In this document: in pieces, positions 7,282 through 15,006 of the stretch
Numbering within the stretch: position 1 is the stretch's first letter
How the letters are laid out: the number at the start of each line of letters is the position of its first letter
Assembly (NCBI GenBank): GCA_030041355.1
Contig: JASHNZ010000079.1
Span: 1 to 34,749, forward strand
DNA: 34,749 bases
Reading direction: 5' to 3'
DNA from: Nitrososphaerales archaeon
Lineage (GTDB): Archaea; Thermoproteota; Nitrososphaeria; Nitrososphaerales; CADDZS01
The notes under the pieces: model-generated
The model's input: the letters and a program-made list of their open reading frames with translations, nothing else
Databases searched by the model: none
What the model was told of the DNA's origin: nothing
Translations under genes and position numbers: made by a program

Positions 7282-7749
7282 ATGCTTAAAGCATCGGGCT
7301 ACTCATCCCTCCTCCGTTTCACAACATTGCTCGACTCGAAGCGCTGGATCTATATCGCGTTAGCTCTGGGAGGAATCGGAGTCACGATTTATCAAGCGTG
7401 GGAATATATTACATTCAATTTCAAAGCCTGTTCGCCTAATCCGTTGTTCTCTTGTCAAAATGTTGCCGCGTGGGCGAAATATCATCCCCTCTCTATTGGA
7501 GGCTTGTCAATCCCTTATTGGACGACCGGTCTCTTCTGGTTCCCGCTCTCTCTACTGATTGGCCTTCTTGCCTTCAGATATTACTCTGAAGTAATTTTGA
7601 TTCCTTTTCTGATGATTGGAAACATATTCACAATCTATTTATGGTATCTTGAGCTCGACGTGATCCACTCAATATGTCCCGTTTGCCTTAGTCTTTATTT
7701 GGTAAATTATTCCTTGACAGGAGTCGCTGCATGGATCGTTTCCACCTAA
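7282..7749 (+). CDS. Vitamin K epoxide reductase (VKOR) family membrane oxidoreductase
   Basis: The protein of about 155 residues has four hydrophobic helices and the VKOR cysteine layout. The first pair, C-SPNPLFS-C, lies in the loop after helix 1. The CxxC active site ICPVCLSLY is in the last helices, preceded by the conserved Ser/Pro loop (GLSIPYW). VKOR homologs oxidise quinones and pass oxidising equivalents to a thioredoxin-like partner to form disulfides in exported proteins. The two Cys of the first loop are farther apart than in some homologs. No thioredoxin-fold gene adjoins it. I chose ATG 7282; TTG 7264 six codons upstream is also possible. The substrate partner is unknown. Confidence 0.88.
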   Translation: MLKASGYSSLLRFTTLLDSKRWIYIALALGGIGVTIYQAWEYITFNFKACSPNPLFSCQNVAAWAKYHPLSIGGLSIPYWTTGLFWFPLSLLIGLLAFRYYSEVILIPFLMIGNIFTIYLWYLELDVIHSICPVCLSLYLVNYSLTGVAAWIVST

Positions 7750-7820
7750 TCGCGGTCCGGGCTGGGCATTGAGTGCGATGCGCTTTTTTAGACGCTTACA
7801 CTAGTTATTCTGTTTTCATG

Positions 7821-7828
7821 GGAGAGGT
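7821..7828 (+). promoter_or_regulatory. Ribosome binding site deciding the rhomboid start
   Basis: GGAGAGGT contains GAGGT, complementary to the archaeal 16S 3' end, five bases before the CTG at 7834. No ATG, GTG or TTG is in frame between the upstream stop (TAG 7789-7791) and the first zinc-ligand cysteine. The site therefore supports a CTG start. Confidence 0.45.
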
Positions 7829-7833
7829 TACTG

Positions 7834-8760
7834 CTGGTCAAGTGCTCAAACTGCGGACAGGAGAATCGGGATGGGCTATATTTCTGCAGTAACTGCGGGG
7901 CCCGTTTAGATTCTGTTGCAGCCGACCAGAACGTAAAGCGCTGTGCTTTTTGCTCTAAACCCCTAATCGGCCAAGACTCTTATTATTTTCATTGCAAATA
8001 CTGCGGCCAAGACTTCTGCTCCGACCACAGGTTGCCAGAGTCCCATCTCTGCAGGAGCAATCCCATGAATAGAACCCTCCCCTCGACCTCTATTCCCTAC
8101 TACTCCACAGGAGGAGGCTACTCGATACCAACTTACACAAAAAGCTCCACCTTCGGATTGAACTTATCAAAACAGGGCAGAAACTTGATCATTTTAATCG
8201 CGCTAGGTTTGCCAATTGGTTTCATCACTTCCTATTTCTTTGTCGATAATTACCAGCTATTGCTGCTACTGCTACAAGACAATTATTTGGTCTATCATGG
8301 GTGGGTTCCCCCAATTCTTACTTCGATGATCGTTGCCGTGCCAAGCCTTTCCGGCTTAGAAGACGTATTTTTCAACGCGATCTCTGTGCTTTTTGTTGAT
8401 GGGCTACTCAGGAATGCGTACACTCGAACGCAGTATTACTTGGTATTTCTAATCACAGGAATAGCCGGAAATCTTCTCAGTCTAGTTGCATATGGTCCAG
8501 GAACGGGAATCCTCAGCACAACCATAAGTTTCGGAGCCTCCGGGGGAATATTCGGTTTGTTGGCAGGTGCATTAGCGACGGATTTCACGACTAATCGAAG
8601 AGTGAATACCACTCTGTTGCTATGGTTCATATTCGTGTTCATAATCAGCAGTATCGGAATTGGCGTGGATGCATTCGCCCACATTGGAGGAACTTTATCA
8701 GGAATCGTAGCTGGCTATATGATAGGACGTTCTAGGTCTAGAACTATGAGCCATTTTTAG
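7834..8760 (+). CDS. Rhomboid-family intramembrane protease with zinc-ribbon and AN1 zinc-finger N-terminus
   Basis: If started at CTG 7834 the protein has 308 residues. A zinc ribbon (C4, C7, C18, C21; CSNCG...CSNCG) is followed by a complete AN1-type finger: C37-x2-C40-x13-C54-x2-C57-x4-C62-x2-H65-x5-H71-x-C73. A Ser/Thr/Tyr-rich linker leads to six membrane helices. The rhomboid dyad is Ser236 in FGASGGIFGLLAG and His283 in DAFAHIGGTLSG, so the protease should be active. AN1 fingers bind ubiquitin-like or partner proteins in eukaryotes; in archaeal rhomboids the role is unknown, perhaps substrate recruitment in the cytoplasm. The frame is open from 7792 with no ATG/GTG/TTG before the first cysteine. 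A TTG at 8032 exists but would cut off both zinc domains. Confidence 0.85.
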   Translation: MVKCSNCGQENRDGLYFCSNCGARLDSVAADQNVKRCAFCSKPLIGQDSYYFHCKYCGQDFCSDHRLPESHLCRSNPMNRTLPSTSIPYYSTGGGYSIPTYTKSSTFGLNLSKQGRNLIILIALGLPIGFITSYFFVDNYQLLLLLLQDNYLVYHGWVPPILTSMIVAVPSLSGLEDVFFNAISVLFVDGLLRNAYTRTQYYLVFLITGIAGNLLSLVAYGPGTGILSTTISFGASGGIFGLLAGALATDFTTNRRVNTTLLLWFIFVFIISSIGIGVDAFAHIGGTLSGIVAGYMIGRSRSRTMSHF

Positions 8761-8793
8761 CTCTTAGAACACGAAATAGCACCTTACCAAAAG

Positions 8794-8868
8794 TGGGGTC
8801 GGTCGGATTCGGACCGACGATCACTTGCGCCCAAGGCAAGTATGTTGACCAAGCTACACCACGACCCC
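8794..8868 (-). tRNA. tRNA-Pro, anticodon UGG
   Basis: On the minus strand a 75-nt cloverleaf folds fully. The acceptor is GGGGTCG paired with CGACCCC, followed by discriminator A. The D arm is GTGT/ACAT, the anticodon stem CTTGC/GCAAG with loop CTTGGGC (anticodon TGG at positions 34-36), the variable loop has 5 nt, and the T arm is GTCGG/CCGAC with loop TCCGAAT. CCA is not encoded, since the genome continues with CTT. No intron is visible. It lies about 107 bases downstream of RNase Z on the same strand. Confidence 0.97.
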
Positions 8869-8975
8869 AAGCGGCGGGCGGTCTGAACAGAGCCTCCTCA
8901 CCTGTTTTAGAGTTATCCGAAGTTTTACGACCAGATTATCTGAATCGGAGACTTCAAAGATCTTTTTCAAACGAT

Positions 8976-9752
8976 TTAGAGTTCAATCTCTAATCCGTCG
9001 CAGGCGATCTTTGTCTTCGCATAAATTCTTTCGCATTCTTGAAGCATTTCTTTGTCACTCTCGTACCTGTCATTGACATGCGTAAGAACGAGACCGCGAG
9101 CCTCAGCTTTGATAGCAATCTCCGCGGCTTCTCTTGGAGTCGAATGCTTTGCTTCCCTTGCCTTCGCAAGGTCTTTCTTGAGATACGTCGCCTCATGAAT
9201 TAGAAGATCCACTCCTTGAGCCAAGGAGATGGAATTGGCGCAGGGCTCTGTGTCACCTGTGTAAGCTGCAGAGAAAGCAGAATGTTCGATTCTGTATCCG
9301 AGACATGGAATCGTATGTTGCATGGAAACCGGTGTGATCACATATTCTCCGAGTAAAGTCTTCTCTCCCTGTTCTATCTCGCGGATATTAACTTCGAAGC
9401 GACGATTAGAAGCGACGCTTGTTGTTTTCTGAGCGATCGAAAAATACTCTTTCAATCCCTTCGGTCCATAAACAAACAGATCTCTCGTCCTTTTTTCGAT
9501 CCCCATTGTCTCAATAACCTGAATCAATCCGCTCAGATGATCAGAATGATAATGGGTGATGAATATATTTGAAATCGAACCGCAATGTGTATTTGTCTCC
9601 ATAATCTTGCGAATCGATCCGTCCCCGCAGTCCATCAAAATAATGTCCTCGCCCTCTAGCTTATTTTTGTGAATTAATCCCAAACATGCAAAACCTCGTT
9701 GAAGGCTAGGAGTGGCTGAAGAAGTTCCGAAGAACCGCACCGAGTATGGCAT
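8976..9752 (-). CDS. rnz: Ribonuclease Z-like metallo-beta-lactamase (tRNA 3' processing)
   Basis: 258 residues with the tRNase Z metal motifs in order. FFGTSSATPS is the opening strand and THYHSDHLSGL at about 66-76 supplies H67, H69, D71 and H72. QHTIPCLGYRIE provides the next His and the tRNase-type segment, AAYTGDTEPC the bridging Asp, LIHEATYL and KHSTPREAAEIA the HEAT and HST motifs, and LTHVNDRY the last His. The enzyme cleaves tRNA precursors after the discriminator base. It is shorter than the usual ~300 residues, and the exosite (flexible arm) appears reduced. It is adjacent to, and upstream of, a CCA-less tRNA-Pro on the same strand. ATG start. Some related MBL proteins act on other RNAs, but the HEAT/HST motifs favour tRNase Z. 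Confidence 0.93.
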   Translation of the reverse strand: MPYSVRFFGTSSATPSLQRGFACLGLIHKNKLEGEDIILMDCGDGSIRKIMETNTHCGSISNIFITHYHSDHLSGLIQVIETMGIEKRTRDLFVYGPKGLKEYFSIAQKTTSVASNRRFEVNIREIEQGEKTLLGEYVITPVSMQHTIPCLGYRIEHSAFSAAYTGDTEPCANSISLAQGVDLLIHEATYLKKDLAKAREAKHSTPREAAEIAIKAEARGLVLTHVNDRYESDKEMLQECERIYAKTKIACDGLEIEL

Positions 9753-9831
9753 TAAGACCGATGTTCAGACTCGGTAAATAAGAAGAGAGCGGTTAGCCAC
9801 GGGCGTCTGCTTCCCTAGATGTTACACCAGC

Positions 9832-10236
9832 TTAAGGAGTATCTGATACGTTTGAATTCTCATTTGGAGCGACCTCGGAGGCTTCGTAGCCATTCTCACT
9901 TGACCAGAATCGGATGATGTCTAAAGCAAGCAGACTATCTTCTGCAATTGCAACCGCATCCTCCTTGAGAAGCTGATCCTCTGCTTGAGACTCCATAAAT
10001 TCGAACCCACCGAGCTGCTGCACCGTTATTCTCCTAGACCACCTTGGAGAATAGAGATCGAAATTGACTTGCTTCCTCTTTTCATCGATCAAAACGTGAA
10101 TTCTTACTATCGAATCCGATTCTATAGACAGCTCTGTCTTTGAATTCGCTCTTACAGTGAGAGTACTTGCCTGGAGTTCCTTTGTAAGAAAGTCTTCGAG
10201 AGTCATGCCGTGAGGGATTTCCAGCTTATCTGCCAA
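9832..10236 (-). CDS. Hypothetical protein, 134 aa
   Basis: Not recognised. It begins MADKLEIPHGMTLEDFLTKE and has a strand-rich middle (ELSIESDSIVRIHVLIDEKRK, split by turns). A basic segment WSRRITVQQLGG and an acidic helix near the C-terminus (KEDAVAIAEDSLLALDIIRFW) follow, with a disordered polar tail. There is no TM segment, Cys cluster or nucleotide motif. The start is TTG at 10236; an ATG ten codons on (10206) is an alternative. It sits alone between RNase Z and the cobalamin adenosyltransferase, with gaps of about 80 and 125 bases. Codon use and composition look like its neighbours. Confidence 0.7.
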   Translation of the reverse strand: MADKLEIPHGMTLEDFLTKELQASTLTVRANSKTELSIESDSIVRIHVLIDEKRKQVNFDLYSPRWSRRITVQQLGGFEFMESQAEDQLLKEDAVAIAEDSLLALDIIRFWSSENGYEASEVAPNENSNVSDTP

Positions 10237-10360
10237 AAGAATAACACGACTCGTTTGCGAACTAGGGCCTGACGAAAGGATACTATGATTGCAAGAGCGC
10301 CGTTATAAAATGTGAGCGGGAGCTAATCTCATCTTTTGCATTCTGGACATATTCGATAAT

Positions 10361-11047
10361 TTAGCGGTTAGTGGCAGCATGGCCGTTCCCGTTTACTTTC
10401 TGCGTTGGATGCTCTACAACTGTTGCCTCTGGTTTGACTAGAAGCTTTTCTTGCTTGTCAGAAAGGAGAACGGCTTCCTTCTCCTTTGCCTCTTTTCTCC
10501 ATATAACATCAGGCACTCCTTGAGCCTTGTTAGCGAATCTGGCCAAAGTGAACAAAAAATCGGATAATCTGTTCGTATACGCTAGGAGATTTGGACTGAC
10601 CTGCTCGCTTTGAGAAAGGGCGACTACCCTTCGTTCTGCATTTCTTGAGATAACCCTCGCGAGATGGAGCCTGGCTGAGAGATCTGTTCCAAATGGGAGG
10701 ATGAATGCTTTGATCGGTTGCACTTGTTCATCCATTCTATCGATTGATTTCTCAAGAAATTCAATATCCCCTTCTTCAACATCGTACTTTGGATCGTCCG
10801 ACCCCGCAAGTGCAGCTCCGATCGCAAACAATTTGTGTTGAACTGGCTCTAGAACTGAGTCAATATAGTTTAGGACTTCCCGGGAACCCGACGAGCCTTC
10901 GTGGATGGCTGCCCTCGCGAATCCAATGAAAGCGTTTGTTTCATCAATGGATCCGTAAGCTTCAACGCGCAAATTATCTTTTCTAACTCGCTTGCCCCCG
11001 AAAAGGCTCGTTTCTCCTTTGTCTCCGGTTTTTGTGTAGATTTTCAA
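10361..11047 (-). CDS. Cob(I)alamin adenosyltransferase, PduO type
   Basis: The N-terminus has the PduO-type ATP-binding motif: YTKTGDKGETSLFGGKRVRK at about residues 4-23. VEAYGSIDETNAFIGFARA follows, then a helical bundle containing FILPFGTDLSARLHLARVISRNAERR, split across the conserved RxxxRRAER-like region. It transfers adenosyl from ATP to cob(I)alamin to make adenosylcobalamin. The protein is 228 residues, longer than the usual ~185, with a charged disordered C-terminal extension (KVNGNGHAATNR ending). No B12-dependent mutase or other cob gene is adjacent. It is transcribed divergently from purH with an intergenic region of about 140-230 bases. Confidence 0.94.
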   Translation of the reverse strand: MKIYTKTGDKGETSLFGGKRVRKDNLRVEAYGSIDETNAFIGFARAAIHEGSSGSREVLNYIDSVLEPVQHKLFAIGAALAGSDDPKYDVEEGDIEFLEKSIDRMDEQVQPIKAFILPFGTDLSARLHLARVISRNAERRVVALSQSEQVSPNLLAYTNRLSDFLFTLARFANKAQGVPDVIWRKEAKEKEAVLLSDKQEKLLVKPEATVVEHPTQKVNGNGHAATNR

Positions 11048-11233
11048 AATATCGAAATTTCTCTTTTGTCGAAGATTAGCAGCTCAGCGATAAATCATTT
11101 AGAAGATCATTTGAGTTTGGATTTTAGAAAGAATCGTCGGAAAGAACAGTTTATCCGAGCGCTCCTTTGATAAGATAGACTCTGAGGAATGGAGTACTTA
11201 ATTTTTTTCTTTTGTAGAAATCCCCGAGTGGAA

Positions 11234-11242
11234 ATTAAAATA
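11234..11242 (+). promoter_or_regulatory. Possible TATA box for purH
   Basis: ATTAAAATA at 11234-11242 lies about 38 bases before ATG 11276, which would give a short leader of around 12 bases. A weaker TTTATCC near 11150 could serve the upstream ATG 11189 instead. Spacing and composition are the only evidence. Confidence 0.3.
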
Positions 11243-11275
11243 GTACGTCAGAACGCAGAGAAAGTCAGACAGCCA

Positions 11276-12910
11276 ATGGTCCATCAGTACGATTTCGAGA
11301 ATCAGAATTTGAAAATCAAAACGGCACTCCTTAGTACCTTCGACAAGTCTGGCATCGCGGAGTTTGCCAAGAAATTAAGTTCGTATAATATATCGCTTGT
11401 TGCAACGGGCGGAACGCAATCTGCGCTCGAGAAGGCCGGCTTGCAAGTGACTTCGCTTGACAAAATCGGGCACTTCCCTGAGATGTTGGATGGGAGGGTA
11501 AAGACACTCCAACCAGAGATTTTTGCAGGTATCTTAGCGAAGAAAAGCAGCCTTGAACACATGACGCAAATCACTGAGAAAGGAATAGGGACGATAGACA
11601 TGGTAGTATGCAACTTCTACGCCTTTGAGAAAACGGCCTCAAGGCAAGAATCCGTAGAGGGCGAGTTAATTGAGATGATTGACATTGGAGGGCCTTCGAT
11701 TGTGAGGGCTTCAGCCAAGAATTTCGGATCGGTTTGCGCAGTTCCCGCTACGGAATTCTACAGCGAAATTGCAAAGGAGCTCGACGAGCTAAGCGGAAGT
11801 ATTTCCTACGAAACCAGAAAGAAAATGGCACTGGCAGCCTTTGAAATTGTTGCTGGGTACGACATCGCTATATACAACTCGTTGAATTCGCGCTTGACCG
11901 GCCAAGAGTTTCCGAATTCCTTTTTTCTTGCCGCAAAATCGTTCGAGGTTCCCAAGTACGGCGAAAACCCCGACCAGAAAGCGAGGGTCTATTCGATAAA
12001 GGGTGCAAATGGAGGCCTTCCGGAATGGAAGCAGTTATTCGGAGACGTGCGGTCCTATAACAACTATCTGGACATTGCGAGCTCCTACGAAATCTTGGAA
12101 GGTTTCGAAGATCATCCTGCGGCAGCCACAGTGAAACACGGTCAGATCTCGGGATTCGCGTTTTCAACTTCACTTGCAGATGCATACAGGCTCGCCCATG
12201 CATGCGATCCCGAAGCTGACTTCGGAAACACTACGGTACTGAACAGAACAGTCGATGAACAAACAGCTAGCCTCGTCGGCAAAAACGAAGGCAAGGCTGA
12301 TGATTCTGTTTACACGGAGATTGTCCTGGCACCAAGCTATCAGCCGGGAGCTATCGAAATACTGAAACGCAAACAAAAGAAAAAAATGAGGATTATTCAA
12401 ACAGGTTGGCCATCCTCGTACCCCTATGACTTGAAAGTCTTGGAGGGATTGGCTCTTGTTCAAAAACCCTCGGATTATTCGAAAAAGCTGTCCCGTACTA
12501 GCGTTACGGTTGAAACTAGAACTAAAGTTGACGACCGTTCTTTCGAGATCTTGCTTGGGCTATGGGAAATAGTCCGACGAGTAGAATCGAATGGAATTGT
12601 CGTCGGGGATGGAGATCTGTCTAGTTCAGGAAAACTCGAAAAGCTTTGGACCTATGGGGTTGGGACATTCCGAAAACGCAACGGAGCGACCAAAATTGCT
12701 CTGGATAATGCTGGGGATAGAGCTCATGGCGCGTACTGTGCCTCAGATGGCTTTTTTCCATTTCCCGACAGCGTCGAACTGCTAGGTAAAGCCGGGGTAA
12801 AGGGAATAATACAGCCTGGCGGTTCGCAGAGTGATAAGAAAGTGGTCGAGACCTCAGACAAGTACGCGATTCCCATGCTCTTTACTCATGTAAGGGCGTT
12901 CAAGCATTAG
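11276..12910 (+). CDS. purH: Bifunctional AICAR transformylase / IMP cyclohydrolase, variant motif
   Basis: This enzyme performs the last two steps of IMP synthesis. The N-terminal IMP cyclohydrolase domain shows TALLSTFDKSG, VATGGTQSALEKAG, the loop HFPEMLDGRVKTLQPEI and IDIGGPSIVRASAKNF. The C-terminal transformylase domain shows VPKYGENPDQKARVY, then VKHGQISGFA, and CASDGFFPFPDS with IIQPGGSQSD near the end. The catalytic Lys-His pair is kept, but the usual KHxNPCGxA is changed to KHGQISGFA, and GENPHQ reads GENPDQ. I chose ATG 11276 (544 aa) because homologous sequence begins shortly after it; an in-frame ATG at 11189 adds 29 unrelated residues. It is followed 18 bases later by an F420-type oxidoreductase on the same strand. 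Confidence 0.92.
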   Translation: MVHQYDFENQNLKIKTALLSTFDKSGIAEFAKKLSSYNISLVATGGTQSALEKAGLQVTSLDKIGHFPEMLDGRVKTLQPEIFAGILAKKSSLEHMTQITEKGIGTIDMVVCNFYAFEKTASRQESVEGELIEMIDIGGPSIVRASAKNFGSVCAVPATEFYSEIAKELDELSGSISYETRKKMALAAFEIVAGYDIAIYNSLNSRLTGQEFPNSFFLAAKSFEVPKYGENPDQKARVYSIKGANGGLPEWKQLFGDVRSYNNYLDIASSYEILEGFEDHPAAATVKHGQISGFAFSTSLADAYRLAHACDPEADFGNTTVLNRTVDEQTASLVGKNEGKADDSVYTEIVLAPSYQPGAIEILKRKQKKKMRIIQTGWPSSYPYDLKVLEGLALVQKPSDYSKKLSRTSVTVETRTKVDDRSFEILLGLWEIVRRVESNGIVVGDGDLSSSGKLEKLWTYGVGTFRKRNGATKIALDNAGDRAHGAYCASDGFFPFPDSVELLGKAGVKGIIQPGGSQSDKKVVETSDKYAIPMLFTHVRAFKH

Positions 12911-12928
12911 CGGACAGGATAAGCTATC

Positions 12929-13795
12929 ATGAAAATAGGACTCTGCATTCCTAACTACGGAAAGGCCGCGTCCAAGAATGGAATAGATGAGATTGCTAAC
13001 GTCTCAGAGAAACTGAACTACGATCACATTTGGACTACCGACCACCTTCTGATTCCGGAAAAATTCTCATCGCCCTACGGGCGATGCCTGGAAAGCCTGA
13101 TGACGCTGTCGTACCTCGCCTCAAGAACACAGAATGTCGGTGTTGGTACTTCTATCATAGTGTTTCCAATGCGGGAAGTAGTTCTTTTCGCAAAGCAGGC
13201 TGCTACTCTTCAGATTCTTTCCAACAACAGACTCATGCTTGGTCTCGGGGTTGGATGGAATGAGGCGGAATTTCAGAATCTGAGAGCTGATTTCAAATCC
13301 CGTGCTCAATATTATGATGAAGGGATTCAGCTTTTTCGATGGCTGATGAAAGGTAATTCGGAGTTCAAAGGCGACTACTATTCAATCTCAGACGGCGTTT
13401 TTCTACCCATACCAAAGAAGCAGATACCCTTGCTCTTCGGAGGCAATGGAGGTCCGAGCATAAGGAGAGCTGCAAGATTCGGAGATGGGTGGCACCCTGT
13501 CGGTGTCTCGCCTTCCGAGATTAAGAAAGGAGTGGAAAAGCTTCGCGAGCTAACTGAGAGAAGAATGAAAATTGTTCTTCGAATTTCTGTAAATTTCAAC
13601 GAGAAGCAAATCAGGGAAAGAGAAACTATGGAGCGTTCCGGCCTCTCGGGTAATAGATCGGAAATTCTTTCTCAAGTTATTCAATACAAAAAGTCCGGCG
13701 TAACCGATCTTGTTTGCTACTTTGGCGATATCGATCTTGCAATGATGATCACTTCTGCTACTAGGTTCGAAAAGGAGATTATTCAGTCGCTTTAG
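12929..13795 (+). CDS. LLM-class F420-dependent oxidoreductase
   Basis: 288-residue luciferase-like TIM barrel. It shows the opening strand MKIGLCIPNYGK, YDHIWTTDHLLIP, the VGVGTSIIVFP strand, RLMLGLGVGWNEAEF and the phosphate/cofactor segment PLLFGGNGGPSIRRAARFGDGW (split motif), as in F420-dependent LLM oxidoreductases of Actinobacteria and archaea. The substrate is unknown. It follows purH by 18 bases and precedes another likely F420 protein by 15 bases, which suggests a three-gene transcript. Use of F420 rather than FMN is inferred from the subfamily look and the neighbouring PPOX protein. Confidence 0.88.
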   Translation: MKIGLCIPNYGKAASKNGIDEIANVSEKLNYDHIWTTDHLLIPEKFSSPYGRCLESLMTLSYLASRTQNVGVGTSIIVFPMREVVLFAKQAATLQILSNNRLMLGLGVGWNEAEFQNLRADFKSRAQYYDEGIQLFRWLMKGNSEFKGDYYSISDGVFLPIPKKQIPLLFGGNGGPSIRRAARFGDGWHPVGVSPSEIKKGVEKLRELTERRMKIVLRISVNFNEKQIRERETMERSGLSGNRSEILSQVIQYKKSGVTDLVCYFGDIDLAMMITSATRFEKEIIQSL

Positions 13796-13810
13796 GAAAA
13801 CGAGAATAAA

Positions 13811-14266
13811 TTGCTTCCAAAGAATTTCAGGCTCTATCTTAGAGATCACAGAGTGGCAAGACTTGCAACTCTAAACAAGGACAATTCGATACATCTTATT
13901 CCCATAGTGTTTGCAAATGATTCGGGCAGTATTTACTTCGCGGTTGATCAAAAACCCAAAAGAACGAAAAGGCTAAGACGTCTTCAAAATATTGATAGAA
14001 GTGGAAACGCAACGATTCTTATAGACGATTACTCCGAGGACTGGACCAAATTGTCCTACTCGATCATCTACGCGAAAGCAGAAGTTCTTCACTCCGAACA
14101 AAAATTGAAAGCAAGAGCAATTCGTCTGTTAAGAGAAAAATATTCTCAGTATGCGAGCGGAAAATACTTGCCAAATGATTCTCGATCGACTGTGATAGTC
14201 CGTCTATCACCTGGCAAGATCGTGCAATGGTCTGCAGAATCTGCCCTGGAATCAACTCTAACATAG
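13811..14266 (+). CDS. PPOX-class F420-dependent protein (pyridoxamine-5'-phosphate-oxidase fold)
   Basis: The 151-residue split-barrel protein opens with YLRDHRVARLATLNKDNSIH and LIPIVFANDSGSIYFAVDQKPKR, split by a turn, the standard pattern of PPOX-type F420 enzymes of the Rv1155-like family. NIDRSGNATILIDDYSEDWT and a C-terminal strand VIVRLSPGKIVQWS follow. The reaction is unknown; relatives reduce conjugated double bonds with F420H2. The start is TTG at 13811, directly preceded by AAATA and only 15 bases after the LLM gene, supporting co-transcription. The pairing with the LLM oxidoreductase suggests that both use F420, although no F420 biosynthesis gene lies in the window. Confidence 0.86.
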   Translation: MLPKNFRLYLRDHRVARLATLNKDNSIHLIPIVFANDSGSIYFAVDQKPKRTKRLRRLQNIDRSGNATILIDDYSEDWTKLSYSIIYAKAEVLHSEQKLKARAIRLLREKYSQYASGKYLPNDSRSTVIVRLSPGKIVQWSAESALESTLT

Positions 14267-14468
14267 AAAAATGGTTTGTACTAAAAATATCTGCTAGGAT
14301 ATCCGAATGTCAGAAATTACCGCGGATCATGGACCGAGTGTGGTAACATGGTTCGTAACCCAGTAGAAAAGTGAGACACTGCTAAGTGATTAATTCAAAG
14401 CTTGCCCACCCTCCCGCTTCTGGACTAGATGCACGTGAAAGATTTCAGAGGGCATCGCAAAAAAGACG

Positions 14469-14618
14469 TCAGACGGCCTCGTGAATGATCTCGTCAGCAT
14501 CTCGGAGAATTGATTCAGCTTCGATATCCGTAAGCTGACCATAGAGTTTCAAAGTGCCTACTTTCGCCTTGATCTTGGCAGCTTTTTCCCTTATTTTGAG
14601 TAAATTGACGTGTTGCAT
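14469..14618 (-). CDS. Small helical protein, 49 aa
   Basis: On the minus strand ATG 14618 opens a 49-codon frame ending in TGA (14471-14469). The product is strongly helical and charged: MQHVNLLKIREKAAKIKAK is followed by a VGTLKLYGQLTDIEAE linker, then SILRDADEIIHEAV. Basic first half and acidic second half suggest a two-helix hairpin. It has no hydrophobic TM segment. A TATA-like GTTAAATAGC (14671-14680, minus strand) lies about 55 bases upstream. No family is recognised; it could be a small regulator or antitoxin-like protein, but no partner gene sits beside it. Confidence 0.5.
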   Translation of the reverse strand: MQHVNLLKIREKAAKIKAKVGTLKLYGQLTDIEAESILRDADEIIHEAV

Positions 14619-14670
14619 TTCCGATCACTTGAATGTGCTTAGACGCATTTTTGCAAGCTTATCGCGAGTA

Positions 14671-14680
14671 GCTATTTAAC
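14671..14680 (-). promoter_or_regulatory. Possible TATA box for the 49-aa gene
   Basis: Minus-strand GTTAAATAGC sits about 55 bases before the ATG at 14618, compatible with a leader of about 30 bases. Evidence is position and AT content only. Confidence 0.25.
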
Positions 14681-14940
14681 GAGATGAATGCGGGGATATC
14701 CTTACACGTTGATTGTCGATTTGTGATGAGATGAATTCATTTCTGGAAATCGTACTCGGAAACTTAATTTTAAGGAAGTTCGCTTTCGCTCTTTGTCATG
14801 TCGAGGATGAGAGCGTCAAGTGTCGAACGATTTAATTTTCGAAGTATCTCACAAATCTTCGTCAGAACACAGCGATCTGTCAATAGGATTTTTTGGAGAA
14901 GAGAAGCGTTTATTTTCGGAAGGCTAGCGAATAGTTTAAG

Positions 14941-14973
14941 TTCTAATTATTTAATCTTAAAGGTATACAAATA
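14941..14973 (+). promoter_or_regulatory. AT-rich promoter region of the ABC exporter operon
   Basis: Two TATA-like elements, ATTATTTAA (about 14947-14955) and GTATACAAATA (14963-14973), precede the ABC genes. The second would place a transcription start near 14993, shortly before TTG 15007 or with a 35-base leader for ATG 15028. Confidence 0.35.
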
Positions 14974-15006
14974 GATCATAAGTGGACTAGGAGTTTTTGA
15001 TAATCT

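Larger units (their letters stand above)
14267..15006. other. Long intergenic region (740 bases)
   Basis: Between the PPOX gene and the ABC transporter no standard gene is present. It holds one likely small minus-strand gene (14469-14618) and its possible promoter, plus an AT-rich promoter region for the ABC genes (14941-14973). A 58-codon frame (14798-14974) of basic, repeat-free sequence is open but overlaps that promoter and is not convincing. The rest shows no repeats or RNA fold that I can see by eye. Confidence 0.5.

Noticed and set aside
7166..7363. Plus-strand frame with a hydrophobic start before VKOR
   Set aside because: It overlaps the start of VKOR in another frame and loses protein character after about 40 residues.
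14798..14974. 58-codon plus-strand frame upstream of the ABC genes
   Set aside because: Basic, composition-biased product; its end covers the likely promoter of the ABC operon; no ribosome site.
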